Shown: positions 1 to 8,271 of the stretch, piece by piece
Position numbering within the stretch: position 1 is the first letter of the stretch
How the letters are laid out: each line of letters starts with the position of its first letter
Assembly (NCBI GenBank): GCA_050291935.1
Contig: JBNKKR010000012.1
Span: 21,661-85,660, forward strand
DNA length: 64,000 bases
Reading direction: 5' to 3'
DNA from: Desulfocapsa sp050291935
Lineage (GTDB): Bacteria > Desulfobacterota > Desulfobulbia > Desulfobulbales > Desulfocapsaceae
Translations under genes and position numbers: made by a program
The notes under the pieces: generated by a model
Told to the model about the DNA's origin: nothing
Database searches by the model: none
The model's input: only the letters and a program-made list of their open reading frames with translations

Positions 1-2
1 TT

Positions 3-1181
3 AAAGAATCGCGCGCCTTGCTTATGCCCCTTGGTGAATTACGTGGCCTTGGGCCTGGAAGCACCATTCAAGTCATTAAAGACAGTGCAACCATTAAGGT
101 GGGTCCAAATTTACTGGGACGAGTGATTGATTGTATGGAAGAACCTCTTGATGGACAGCCTCCACCTCTTCTGGAAGAGGAAAAACATATTTATTCACTT
201 CCACCAGGCCCGATGAAGCGTAAAAATATCAATGAACCTCTGGATCTTGGAATTCGTGCCATCAATGGTCTGTTGAGCTGTGGAATGGGGCAACGAATGG
301 GAATTATGGCAGGTTCAGGAGTTGGGAAAAGTGTATTACTTGGTATGATGGCCAGGTACGCGAGAGCCGATATCAATGTTATTGCCCTGATCGGCGAGCG
401 TGGTCGAGAGGTTCGTGAATTTATTGAACGTGATTTAGGCAAAGAAGGTTTGGCAAGATCTGTGATCGTGGTGGTCACCTCTGACCAATCTCCCCTCCTT
501 CGTATGCGTGGCGCCTTTGTTGCCACTTCAATTGCTGAATATTTTTGTACACAGGGAAAAAACGTTTTACTGATGATGGACTCGGTAACACGTTTTGCAA
601 CAGCAATGCGGGAAATTGGACTCGCCATCGGTGAGCCGCCAACAACCAAAGGCTATACCCCTTCGGTGTTTGCAACGCTGCCAAAACTTCTTGAGCGAGC
701 GGGTCGATTTCATGGCCAAGGTTCCATCACAGGGCTCTACACGGTACTGGTTGATGGGGATGATATGACTGAACCGGTGGCGGACTCAGTACGGTCGATT
801 TTAGATGGCCATATCGTTCTTTCACGTGAACTTGCCGCGAAAAACCATTATCCAGCAATCGATATTATGAATTCTGCCAGTAGAATTATGCGAGAGATTG
901 TTTCTCCTCGCCATATTGAACTCGCAGGACGTGCACGAAATGTGTTGGCAACCTACAACGAGGCTGAAGACCTGATTAATATTGGTGCCTATGTAAAGGG
1001 ATCTAATCCCAAAATTGACCTGGCCATCCAAAAAATCGATGGTATTGCCTCCTTTTTAAAACAGGGCTATGACGAAACAACCCCCCTTAAAAAAACTGTT
1101 GAAATGATGGGACAACTCTTAAGTGAGAGAAAAGATGACGCTGAGCTTAGAAAAGACAGAAGAGAAAGTGACAGGATTTGA
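3..1181 (+). CDS. fliI: Flagellar export ATPase FliI (5' truncated by window edge)
   Basis: FliI is the cytoplasmic ATPase of the flagellar type III export apparatus; it couples ATP hydrolysis to unfolding and delivery of rod, hook and filament substrates. The frame is open to the left edge, so the true start and the N-terminal domain lie outside the window. The visible part holds a Walker A loop (GSGVGKS) encoded around 315-335, a Walker B-like strand ending in MMDSVTRFA, and the export-ATPase signature PSVFATLPKLLERAG. FliJ follows 20 nt downstream, the standard pairing of ATPase and its central stalk partner. Seen: the motifs and the edge truncation. Known: the family function. Confidence 0.97.
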   Translation, partial: KESRALLMPLGELRGLGPGSTIQVIKDSATIKVGPNLLGRVIDCMEEPLDGQPPPLLEEEKHIYSLPPGPMKRKNINEPLDLGIRAINGLLSCGMGQRMGIMAGSGVGKSVLLGMMARYARADINVIALIGERGREVREFIERDLGKEGLARSVIVVVTSDQSPLLRMRGAFVATSIAEYFCTQGKNVLLMMDSVTRFATAMREIGLAIGEPPTTKGYTPSVFATLPKLLERAGRFHGQGSITGLYTVLVDGDDMTEPVADSVRSILDGHIVLSRELAAKNHYPAIDIMNSASRIMREIVSPRHIELAGRARNVLATYNEAEDLINIGAYVKGSNPKIDLAIQKIDGIASFLKQGYDETTPLKKTVEMMGQLLSERKDDAELRKDRRESDRI

Positions 1182-1201
1182 ATCATTTTTATAGGTGAAC
1201 A

Positions 1202-1648
1202 ATGGTAGCCAAGCCATTTGCTTTAGATGTTGTGCTTAAGGTAAGGAAACGAAAAGAAGACGTTGCCCGTCAACGGCTTTTTCAGGCACAACATGAAGAA
1301 AAAGCTGTGGAAGCCGAGCTACAGGAGAATATTGACCTGTGTGACAGAATCATCTTGCAACTTGAAGACAAGCAAGCTGAAGGTATGCTGGCTGTTGAAT
1401 TAGAGCGATTTGAAGAAACAATTTTTCATATGCACAATCAGATACGATCTTTGGAAAAAAAACTTCGTGATAAAAAACAAATAACAAAAAATAAGCGAAG
1501 TACTTTATTAAAAAAGAGTCAAGAGTACAACATATTGCTTAGCCTAAAAGATAAGCAGGATCGTAACTGGAAACACTATCTCGATAAAAAAGAGGCAAAC
1601 ATGTTAGATGAGATCGCAATTCTTCATCACGAAAGAGCGTTCAAATAA
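1202..1648 (+). CDS. fliJ: Flagellar export chaperone / ATPase stalk protein FliJ
   Basis: A 148-residue, highly charged protein that is almost entirely predicted coiled coil (many Lys, Arg, Glu and Gln in heptad-like spacing), matching FliJ in size. FliJ inserts into the FliI hexamer like the gamma subunit of F1-ATPase and helps link it to the FlhA export gate. The ATG is preceded by GGTGA. Position directly after fliI supports the name more strongly than sequence, since FliJ proteins diverge quickly. Confidence 0.85.
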   Translation: MVAKPFALDVVLKVRKRKEDVARQRLFQAQHEEKAVEAELQENIDLCDRIILQLEDKQAEGMLAVELERFEETIFHMHNQIRSLEKKLRDKKQITKNKRSTLLKKSQEYNILLSLKDKQDRNWKHYLDKKEANMLDEIAILHHERAFK

Positions 1649-1671
1649 TAAAAAAAGTCATGGGATATCAC

Positions 1672-2259
1672 ATGAAATTCTTATCTGTATTTATTCTTCT
1701 CGGACTAATCATATCCTGCAAGCCACATTTTTCTTTTGCTGCAGAAGAAACTGAACAAAGCATTTCTGAAGATAGTGCAGCAGAACAAAAGATAGAACCG
1801 GAAGCTACAAAAGCACTCCCCCAAAAAGCTGTCTTTGATTCTGTTGAAGAACGACGCCTTTACGCCTTGTTGCAAAATGAACGCGATAATCTGGAAGAAG
1901 AGAAAAAAGTACTTGCCTTAAAAGAGAAGGAGCTAAAGACTCTTCAACAGGAAGCCGATAAGAAGCTCAAGCAATTAGACGAAAAGCTCATTGCACTACG
2001 GAAAGTGCAAAAGAAAATTGAATCATTACTCAAAGAAAAAGACATCGTTGAGCAAAAGAAGATACAGGAATTGGGGTTAATATACGCGAAAATGTCACCG
2101 GATAGAGCAGCCCAGGCCTTAACCACCATGGATGTACAGCTTGCAGCCGATCTGCTTGCAAATATTAAGGTGAAATCAGCAGCGAAAATATTAGATAGAA
2201 TGGATAAAGCTAAAGCATCTCAACTCAGTACAACTTTTACCACCATTGACGAGGAATAA
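1672..2259 (+). CDS. MotE-like flagellar motility protein (MgtE N-domain-like)
   Basis: The protein has a hydrophobic signal at its N-terminus, an acidic linker, a long coiled coil (about residues 60-125) and a C-terminal region with the pattern AKMSPDRAAQALTTMD followed by ADLLANIKVKSAAKILDRM, typical of the MgtE intracellular-N-like helical repeat found in MotE. MotE proteins are periplasmic or membrane-anchored and support motor function. ATG 1672 is preferred because it begins the hydrophobic signal and follows a GGGAT sequence; ATG 1660 is four codons upstream in the same frame. A Cys after LIIS could make it a lipoprotein, but a later Ala site fits signal peptidase I too. It sits between fliJ and fliK. 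Confidence 0.72.
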   Translation: MKFLSVFILLGLIISCKPHFSFAAEETEQSISEDSAAEQKIEPEATKALPQKAVFDSVEERRLYALLQNERDNLEEEKKVLALKEKELKTLQQEADKKLKQLDEKLIALRKVQKKIESLLKEKDIVEQKKIQELGLIYAKMSPDRAAQALTTMDVQLAADLLANIKVKSAAKILDRMDKAKASQLSTTFTTIDEE

Positions 2260-2265
2260 ACGGGT

Positions 2266-3663
2266 ATGGAACAAGTTTTGCTAGCATTTAATACTGGGGG
2301 AGCTACAGACACATCCCAGATGTCCCAACTACAAACAGCAGGGAATAATGCTGAACTTGATGGTAGCAAAACAGCCTCTTTTGGTTCTTTTTTTGAAGAA
2401 ATGGTTGCAAAACAGGGACAAACAAATGAAACGCAATCTGAAATGTCCCTTCTCACCCAGGCAGAAAATATAGTTGCATCCCTGGTAGAACAAACTACTC
2501 CACAAGCTGCCGCGGAGAATGGAAAGTCTTCAACTCTTTCTAATGGGCTTGTTTCCACGCAGGCAGATACATCATTTGTCATAGATAGTGGCGCTATTAC
2601 AAATAACACGGAAGGTGATTCGAACCTGTTTTCAGTATCAAATTCCGGTAAAGGCGCAAATCTTATCCTGGAAATTCCTGCAGAAAATGCTACTCCAAAA
2701 TCAATTCTGTTAAAGCAAATTCAACAAATAATTGACGAGGGGGAAAACAAAGGACCAGTCACCATAAAAGGTGAATCCACTCCATCAACAATGACTAGTT
2801 TGGAGAGTTCAGAAAGTCTTGCCACCCTCTCTTCTGAAGTAGTACAGGAAACAGAAAACGACACCATTCAAATACGGCAACTTGCTCAAACGCAACTGGC
2901 ACCAGCTGAGGAAAAGAGCCCAAAAAGTAGCAGCAATGGTACAGAAAGTAGTAGAAAAGAAGTTACAGAGCAGTTTATAAATGCAAAAATTGGTGATCAA
3001 CAATCAACTGCTGAAGAACAACGCAACTCTAAGCAGGAGTCCAGTGATTCACCTCAAAAAAACCTCACCGCTCAGACAGAAGCTGGTTCTATCACAACAA
3101 ACAGTGCAGTAGATTCCACAACTGGTGAGCTGGGTTTTGGCAAGCAATTACAGTCCACTGTCTCACAAACCTCCACGGGAAATGTTGAAGGGAAATTTAG
3201 CCCCGGCTCAACCCACGAATTTCAAGATAAGGAAATAGTAGACACCGTTATCCAACGATTCAATGTAAACCCCAGGTTACAAACCAGCAAACTTACACTC
3301 CAACTCCACCCGGCTGAGCTTGGTGAGTTAAAAATTGACGTTTTGGTAAAAGGTGATTCGATTTCAGCAAACATTGTTGCCCAGAGTCAGCATGTGTTTG
3401 AGACACTGGATAAAAATATGGCTCGTTTACGAACTGTTCTGGAAAGTCAGGGATTCACCATAGATTCTTTTGATATCAGTGTTCATTCAGAAGGTGATAA
3501 ACAACAAAACTTGTTTCAAGAACATTTTGAATCTCAGCAGCAATTTGCTGAAAATTCTGATAGTCAGCAGACCCAAACAAGTGATTCATTCGAGGCGTTG
3601 TTATCTCAGGAGGAGATTGAGCCCAAAGCAAAAAATGACCAGAGTGTGAACGTTACCGCCTAA
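2266..3663 (+). CDS. fliK: Flagellar hook-length control protein FliK
   Basis: A 465-residue protein with a long low-complexity Ser/Gln/Glu/Thr-rich N-terminal two thirds and a folded C-terminal Flg_hook domain (about residues 330-405) containing the hallmark LTLQLHPAELGELKIDV, followed by a disordered tail. FliK is exported while the hook grows, measures its length, and switches FlhB from rod/hook to filament substrates. Its position before flgD-flgE matches its role. An AGGAA lies about 10 nt before the ATG. The central region evolves freely and its length is expected to relate to hook length. Confidence 0.92.
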   Translation: MEQVLLAFNTGGATDTSQMSQLQTAGNNAELDGSKTASFGSFFEEMVAKQGQTNETQSEMSLLTQAENIVASLVEQTTPQAAAENGKSSTLSNGLVSTQADTSFVIDSGAITNNTEGDSNLFSVSNSGKGANLILEIPAENATPKSILLKQIQQIIDEGENKGPVTIKGESTPSTMTSLESSESLATLSSEVVQETENDTIQIRQLAQTQLAPAEEKSPKSSSNGTESSRKEVTEQFINAKIGDQQSTAEEQRNSKQESSDSPQKNLTAQTEAGSITTNSAVDSTTGELGFGKQLQSTVSQTSTGNVEGKFSPGSTHEFQDKEIVDTVIQRFNVNPRLQTSKLTLQLHPAELGELKIDVLVKGDSISANIVAQSQHVFETLDKNMARLRTVLESQGFTIDSFDISVHSEGDKQQNLFQEHFESQQQFAENSDSQQTQTSDSFEALLSQEEIEPKAKNDQSVNVTA

Positions 3664-3681
3664 GGTGGCTGGAGATTTGTT

Positions 3682-4419
3682 ATGACATCTATATCCGAAA
3701 TTTTTGGAACATCTACCCAGGTTTCGACCCAGACCAGCGAATCAAGTGATTCAAGCGCCATCATGGGAAAAGAAGATTTCCTGACACTACTGGTTGCCCA
3801 GCTCAAAAACCAAGATCCCATGAATCCAGATGATCCCACAGAATTCACCGCACAACTGGCCCAGTTTAGTTCGCTGGAACAGTTGTTTAATATCAATGAA
3901 TCAATGGAATCACTGACCAGTGCCCAAAAACAATCCGATCGTTTTTCAACCATGAATCTTATTGGAAAAACGGTCGCCTACCAGGATAGTGACTTTAGCA
4001 TTGCAGAAGATGGCACTGCCACCATTGGCTATAGTTTGGATGGCGCTGCTGCCAAGGTGAGCTTAGCAATTGTCGATGAAAACGGAACAACTGTTGCCAC
4101 CTTATATCCAACAGAAATGACGAAAGGAAATCACTTTGTTGAGTGGGATGGTCTTGATACAAATGACGAACATGTTCCCGCCGGCACCTATACCATCTCC
4201 ATTCAGGCCACTGCAGCAGAAGGCGAAGAATCCATAGCTATTTCTCCACTGGTCCAATCTGAAGTGACAAGTGTGGACTTTAATAGTGAAACCGATGATG
4301 CCATTCTCTGCACCTTAACAGGGGCAGAAATCACATCGGATTCCATCCTTGCGGTATACGACGCAAGTTCAACCAAAAGCGAAGAGAGTAGTGGAGATGA
4401 GGAAAGCAGTACAGAATAA
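3682..4419 (+). CDS. flgD: Flagellar hook assembly (scaffolding) protein FlgD
   Basis: FlgD caps the growing hook and is needed for polymerisation of FlgE. The N-terminal export/capping segment is clear (MGKEDFLTLLVAQLKNQDP, around residues 29-47, then PTEFTAQLAQFSSLEQL). A beta-rich FLN/Ig-like and Tudor-like region follows (FVEWDGLDTNDEHVPAGTYT). The C-terminus ends in an unusual Ser/Glu-rich acidic tail. A GGAG motif stands 7 nt before the ATG. Length (245 aa) is normal. Confidence 0.95.
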   Translation: MTSISEIFGTSTQVSTQTSESSDSSAIMGKEDFLTLLVAQLKNQDPMNPDDPTEFTAQLAQFSSLEQLFNINESMESLTSAQKQSDRFSTMNLIGKTVAYQDSDFSIAEDGTATIGYSLDGAAAKVSLAIVDENGTTVATLYPTEMTKGNHFVEWDGLDTNDEHVPAGTYTISIQATAAEGEESIAISPLVQSEVTSVDFNSETDDAILCTLTGAEITSDSILAVYDASSTKSEESSGDEESSTE

Positions 4420-4591
4420 GAGATTGATGTAGAAGAATAATGTAGAAATAATCTTCACAGCGGCCAGGATAGCCACTGTTGCCACAAACGAATCTGCCCT
4501 CATGGATGAAGAACAGATCGAACAGGATCAGTTAGGACAACATATAACTGGAACAAATTAATTCTATCCATTCCAGTAGAGGGAGGTTTAT
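4420..4591 (+). other. flgD-flgE intergenic stretch with a short open frame
   Basis: This 172-nt gap holds an uninterrupted frame from just after a TAG at 4430-4432 to a TAA at 4559-4561, but its only ATG (4503) gives 19 residues and has no good ribosome-binding site. I see no terminator and no convincing promoter. The GGGAGG at 4581-4586 is the flgE ribosome-binding site. It may be remnant coding sequence or leader. Confidence 0.4.
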
Positions 4592-5914
4592 ATGGGTATC
4601 ACCAGTGCGCTATATAGTGGAGTAAGTGGGCTGAGTACAAATTCGGCCGCAATGAGTGTCGTTGGTAACAATCTTGCTAATACAAACACCTTGGGTTTTA
4701 AAGGATCGCGATCTGTTTTTTCAGATATGCTTTCTTCTTCCATTTTTGGCTCTGGTGGAAAATCCCAGGTAGGAAGGGGAGTATCAGTTTCCACTGTCGA
4801 TAGTATTTTTAGCCAGGGAACCTTTGAGTCCACCTCTTCTGACACAGATGTTGCCATTGAAGGTAGCGGATTTTTCCTTGTCAAACAACCAGGGGATGAC
4901 ACAACATATTACACAAGAGCTGGGGCATTTCGTTTTGACGAAGAGGGTTATTTAGTTTCCCCAGAGGGATACAGGGTTCAGGGAAAACCGTACGATGAAG
5001 ATGGTAACCTTATTGCCGGTGATCCTCAGGATATTCAGGTGCAAAGCACTGGTTTGGTCCCAGCAAATGCCACGACTACTGTACGTTTGACCACAAACCT
5101 AGATTCCAATGCCGATGATATAGGAACGTTGGCCGCTGTTCCTTTTGACCCTGATGATCCCACTACCTTTAACTATTCATCCTCTACAACAGTTTATGAT
5201 ACCCTTGGAGAGTCCCACCTTGTCACCATCCACTTCAGGAAACAAGATGGTGTCGCAAACACTTGGGATTACTGGTATAGTTCTGAAGACACGGATGGGG
5301 TTGCCCTTGGTGATGCTGCAGGATCTGCTGCTAGAGGTTCGGTAACTTTTGATTCTGACGGCCTGTTAGATCCTCCCCTTCCAGATCCAGTCGCCGACCC
5401 ATGTGATCCAACAGACAATGGCTGTGACTTACTTACCCTTGCTGCTGATATTGATTGGGGGAATGGTTCAACGGTCACCCCAATAAGTCTTATCTTTGAT
5501 ACAACGCAATTTAACAGTGAGTCAACGGTTATCTCGCAAAGTCAAAATGGCTATGGCGCTGGAAATCTTACCAACGTTGGTATCAACGAAGATGGAACAG
5601 TTCTTGCCTCATATTCAAATGGAGAACAGGTAAAAATCGCCACTCTTGTTCTTGCAAAGTTTAACAATCCAGGAGGATTAGAACTTGCCGGTTCTAACAT
5701 GTATGTTAGTACGGAAAATTCAGGAGATCCTCGTACAGGTCTTCCCGGGCCAGAACTTGGAACCATTTACACCAACTCTTTGGAACAGTCCAATGTCGAT
5801 ATGGGTCAAGAGTTTGTACGAATGATTACAGTCCAAAGGGGCTTTCAGGCAAACTCCAAAATTATCACTTCCGTTGATGAGATGTTAGGCGAATTAATCA
5901 ACCTAAAGCGTTAA
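4592..5914 (+). CDS. flgE: Flagellar hook protein FlgE
   Basis: FlgE polymerises into the hook, the universal joint outside the outer membrane. The N-terminal rod/hook signature (ALYSGVSGLSTNSAAMSVVG, then NNLANTNTLGFKGSR) and C-terminal D0 helix (NVDMGQEFVRMITVQRGFQA, ending in MLGELINLKR) are intact. The middle carries domain D1/D2 material including a Pro/Asp-rich insertion with Cys271 and Cys278, which could form a local disulfide. The ATG has a strong GGGAGG 5 nt upstream. Length (440 aa) is normal. It is the last gene before a terminator-like hairpin, so it probably ends the fliI-flgE transcription unit. Confidence 0.97.
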   Translation: MGITSALYSGVSGLSTNSAAMSVVGNNLANTNTLGFKGSRSVFSDMLSSSIFGSGGKSQVGRGVSVSTVDSIFSQGTFESTSSDTDVAIEGSGFFLVKQPGDDTTYYTRAGAFRFDEEGYLVSPEGYRVQGKPYDEDGNLIAGDPQDIQVQSTGLVPANATTTVRLTTNLDSNADDIGTLAAVPFDPDDPTTFNYSSSTTVYDTLGESHLVTIHFRKQDGVANTWDYWYSSEDTDGVALGDAAGSAARGSVTFDSDGLLDPPLPDPVADPCDPTDNGCDLLTLAADIDWGNGSTVTPISLIFDTTQFNSESTVISQSQNGYGAGNLTNVGINEDGTVLASYSNGEQVKIATLVLAKFNNPGGLELAGSNMYVSTENSGDPRTGLPGPELGTIYTNSLEQSNVDMGQEFVRMITVQRGFQANSKIITSVDEMLGELINLKR

Positions 5915-5934
5915 ACTTATTAACCTCCTTCACC

Positions 5935-5980
5935 TTCGGCGTAATGTCATTATTTTGACCTTGCGCCGAATCTGTCTTTT
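5935..5980 (+). terminator. Rho-independent-like terminator after flgE
   Basis: TTCGGCGTAA (5935-5944) pairs with TTGCGCCGAA (5961-5970), and the stem continues with GTCA/TGAC inside it after one mismatch, closing on a 6-nt loop. A pyrimidine-rich, T-containing tail follows. The hairpin separates flgE from motA. Confidence 0.65.
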
Positions 5981-6051
5981 CCCCTCCCCTCTTTTCCGCA
6001 TTAGCACGCTATATCAACAACTAAATATCCCTAAAGAAAAGTGCATGACTT

Positions 6052-6067
6052 AGGAATATATTTTGCA
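6052..6067 (+). promoter_or_regulatory. Sigma-54 promoter upstream of motA
   Basis: The GG-N10-GC pattern is present (GG 6053-6054, GC 6065-6066) within AGGAATATATTTTGCA, which matches TGGCAYRNNNNTTGCW at all but two positions. It is in an AT-rich gap about 80 nt before the motA start and after the flgE terminator, as expected for an RpoN-dependent flagellar operon. Confidence 0.6.
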
Positions 6068-6145
6068 TTGTTTTTTTAAACGTCAAAATATAAGATTATT
6101 TATGGTTTAAAATTGTAATTCTTTTTGTTTACGGAGGACGTTTCT

Positions 6146-6910
6146 TTGGATATCGGAACAATAGTCGGTTTGGCCGTTGCCTGTGGGCTTATGCTTATGG
6201 CCATTGTCCAGGGTGGCCCCCTTGGCATTTTTATCAACATTCCTTCGGCCCTTATCGTTTTTGGTGGCACCATAGGCGTTGGTCTTGTTCACTATCCTTT
6301 AAAGGATGTTATTGGTGCCGTGGCAATAGCCAAAAAGACAGTTCTCAATAAGGATACAGACCCGTACGGACTTATTGTTCAGCTAATGGAATTTGCCAAT
6401 AAAGCAAGAAAAGAAGGTATCCTTTCCCTGCAAGGCATGATGGATAATGTGGAGGATGAGTTTTTAGTAAAGGCCATGCAAATGGCAGTGGATGGGCAGG
6501 AACCAGATACTTTAAAGTCAATGCTCACCACGGAGATCGACTACCTGGCAGAACGGCACAGCAAAGGGCAGGATATTTTCACCTCCCTTGCCGCATACGG
6601 TCCGGCCATGGGAATGGTGGGAACCCTTATTGGTCTTGTCCAGATGCTGATGAATATGTCTGATCCCGACTCTATCGGCCCTGCCATGGCGGTTGCTCTT
6701 CTTACAACACTTTATGGCGCAGTACTTGCCAACGTCTTTTGTGCTCCCATGGCTGGAAAACTAAAAAACAGAGCAGCCTCGGAAGCGTTAATGAAACAAC
6801 TGGTGATTGAGGGAATGCAATCCATTCTCACTGGGGAAAATCCACGAATAATGGAACAAAAACTGCACGCATTTATCGCCCCCAAATTACGTGAATCCAC
6901 CTTTAAATAG
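6146..6910 (+). CDS. motA: Flagellar motor stator protein MotA
   Basis: MotA forms the ion-channel pentamer around MotB and drives rotor FliG. The protein (254 aa) starts MDIGTIVGLAVACGLML, the usual first transmembrane helix, and has the later helix pair with YGPAMGMVGTLIGLVQML and an ALLTTLYGAVLANVF helix. I chose TTG 6146 because GGAGG (6133-6137) lies 8 nt before it and the resulting N-terminus matches the family; an in-frame TTG at 6125 lies before that ribosome-binding site. motB follows 8 nt later. Ion type (proton or sodium) cannot be told from sequence alone. Confidence 0.95.
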   Translation: MDIGTIVGLAVACGLMLMAIVQGGPLGIFINIPSALIVFGGTIGVGLVHYPLKDVIGAVAIAKKTVLNKDTDPYGLIVQLMEFANKARKEGILSLQGMMDNVEDEFLVKAMQMAVDGQEPDTLKSMLTTEIDYLAERHSKGQDIFTSLAAYGPAMGMVGTLIGLVQMLMNMSDPDSIGPAMAVALLTTLYGAVLANVFCAPMAGKLKNRAASEALMKQLVIEGMQSILTGENPRIMEQKLHAFIAPKLRESTFK

Positions 6911-6918
6911 ACACTAAT

Positions 6919-7710
6919 ATGGCTAGCGAAGACGACAAACAAGCTCCCTGCGAAGAAACAAAATGCCCGAAATGTGAATGCGTTGCCGGTGCTCCCGCAT
7001 GGATGACTACCTTTGCTGACCTGGTTACTCTGCTGCTTACATTTTTCGTACTTCTTCTGTCCATGTCAAATATGGAAAATGTCAAATTTGCAGAGGCCTC
7101 AGCTTCTGTTCGGGCTGCATTTGGAGCACATTCCAAACCAGCACCATCCAAATTTTCCATACCTGTTATTCCCTCAACACCAGAATCCAAGTTCACTCCA
7201 ATCCAAACCGAAACAGCGCTGAAAGTCTATAAGCGGATCCAGGCCCAACTAAAAGCCGATAATATTCCGGAAGACGTAGAGCTTATAAAAAAAGAAGATG
7301 ATACCATTATTCTTCGCATCAATGAGTCTATTCTCTTTAAACCAGGTTCTTCGGTATTATCTCCAACTGTGTATCCAATTTTACGAAGCCTTGCCGATAT
7401 AATCAGACCACTCCCCATGCGTCTTCGCATAGAGGGACATACGGATGCAACTCCCATATCCAAACGCAAAATCAGCAACTGGAATCTTTCAGTCGATCGG
7501 GCCGTTGCAGTAATGCGTTTTTTTAAAAAAAGCGATCTTCTCCCCCTTGATCGAATGGCAGCCATCGGATATGGCCCGGAAAGACCAATAGTGCCAAATA
7601 CCACAAAAGAAAATATGGCAAAAAACAGGCGTGTTGATTTTGTATTACGCACCAATAAACACATTGGTTTGACTAGTGGTGCGACAAATGCAACAGGGCT
7701 TCCTTTTTAA
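6919..7710 (+). CDS. motB: Flagellar motor stator protein MotB with Cys-rich N-terminus
   Basis: MotB anchors the stator to peptidoglycan. The single transmembrane helix contains the conserved ion-binding Asp34 (TTFADLVTLLLTFFVLLLS). A periplasmic plug/linker follows, then a C-terminal OmpA-like peptidoglycan-binding domain (IEGHTDATPI, then GYGPERPIVPN and NRRVDF). The short cytoplasmic N-terminus is unusual in containing four Cys (11, 16, 19, 21; a CxxxxCxxCxC pattern) before the helix, suggestive of metal or redox chemistry. The ribosome-binding site is weak, so coupling with motA is likely. Confidence 0.95.
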   Translation: MASEDDKQAPCEETKCPKCECVAGAPAWMTTFADLVTLLLTFFVLLLSMSNMENVKFAEASASVRAAFGAHSKPAPSKFSIPVIPSTPESKFTPIQTETALKVYKRIQAQLKADNIPEDVELIKKEDDTIILRINESILFKPGSSVLSPTVYPILRSLADIIRPLPMRLRIEGHTDATPISKRKISNWNLSVDRAVAVMRFFKKSDLLPLDRMAAIGYGPERPIVPNTTKENMAKNRRVDFVLRTNKHIGLTSGATNATGLPF

Positions 7711-7742
7711 TAAAAAATTCATCTACAAATTAAGGATAAAAA

Positions 7743-8255
7743 ATGGCAGATTCAAAGAAAAAACAGAAGGATGAAGAAAAAACAGAAAGCGGCGGAAAAA
7801 AGAAGCTTATTATAATTATTGTTGCTGCCGTTGTTGTGTTACTGCTTATTGGTGGTGCAGCCTTCTTTTTTTTACGACCTGCCCCGGAGCCAGAAGAAGA
7901 GAAGGATCCTGGACTTGATGTACCTGTACCAGAGATAACTGTAAGCCAGGAAATTGGGCCTATGGTTGAAATAAGTGAATTTGTGGTCAATATCATCAGC
8001 GAAGATGAGCGACATTATGTGAAAGCTGCTTTGACTATTGAGCTTGATAAAGAAGAAGCATTGGATGAGACGACAAAACGGATGGCCCAAATCAGAGATG
8101 CTATCTTACTTCTGGTTGGAAACAAAACATTTGAAGAACTCCATGATTTACAGGGGAAAAAACAACTCAAAGCAGAACTTGTAAGTAAGATAAATTCATT
8201 TTTACAGACCGGGAAAGTTAAAGCCATTTACTTTACAGACTTTGTCGTTCAATAA
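7743..8255 (+). CDS. fliL: Flagellar basal body-associated protein FliL
   Basis: FliL is a single-pass inner membrane protein that rings the stator and stabilises it under load. The 170-residue protein has a Lys/Glu-rich cytoplasmic start, one transmembrane helix (about residues 23-42, IIIIVAAVVVLLLIGGAAFF) and the periplasmic stomatin-like domain (ISEFVVNIISEDERHYVKA; MAQIRDAILLLVGNKTFEEL). It is the usual neighbour of fliM. AAGGA precedes the ATG. Its end lies only 16 nt before the chosen fliM start. Confidence 0.93.
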   Translation: MADSKKKQKDEEKTESGGKKKLIIIIVAAVVVLLLIGGAAFFFLRPAPEPEEEKDPGLDVPVPEITVSQEIGPMVEISEFVVNIISEDERHYVKAALTIELDKEEALDETTKRMAQIRDAILLLVGNKTFEELHDLQGKKQLKAELVSKINSFLQTGKVKAIYFTDFVVQ

Positions 8256-8271
8256 TTTACCAGGAAGTACT

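Noticed and set aside
191..649. 152-codon frame antisense to fliI
   Set aside because: Shadow of the conserved ATPase coding sequence, no supporting signals.
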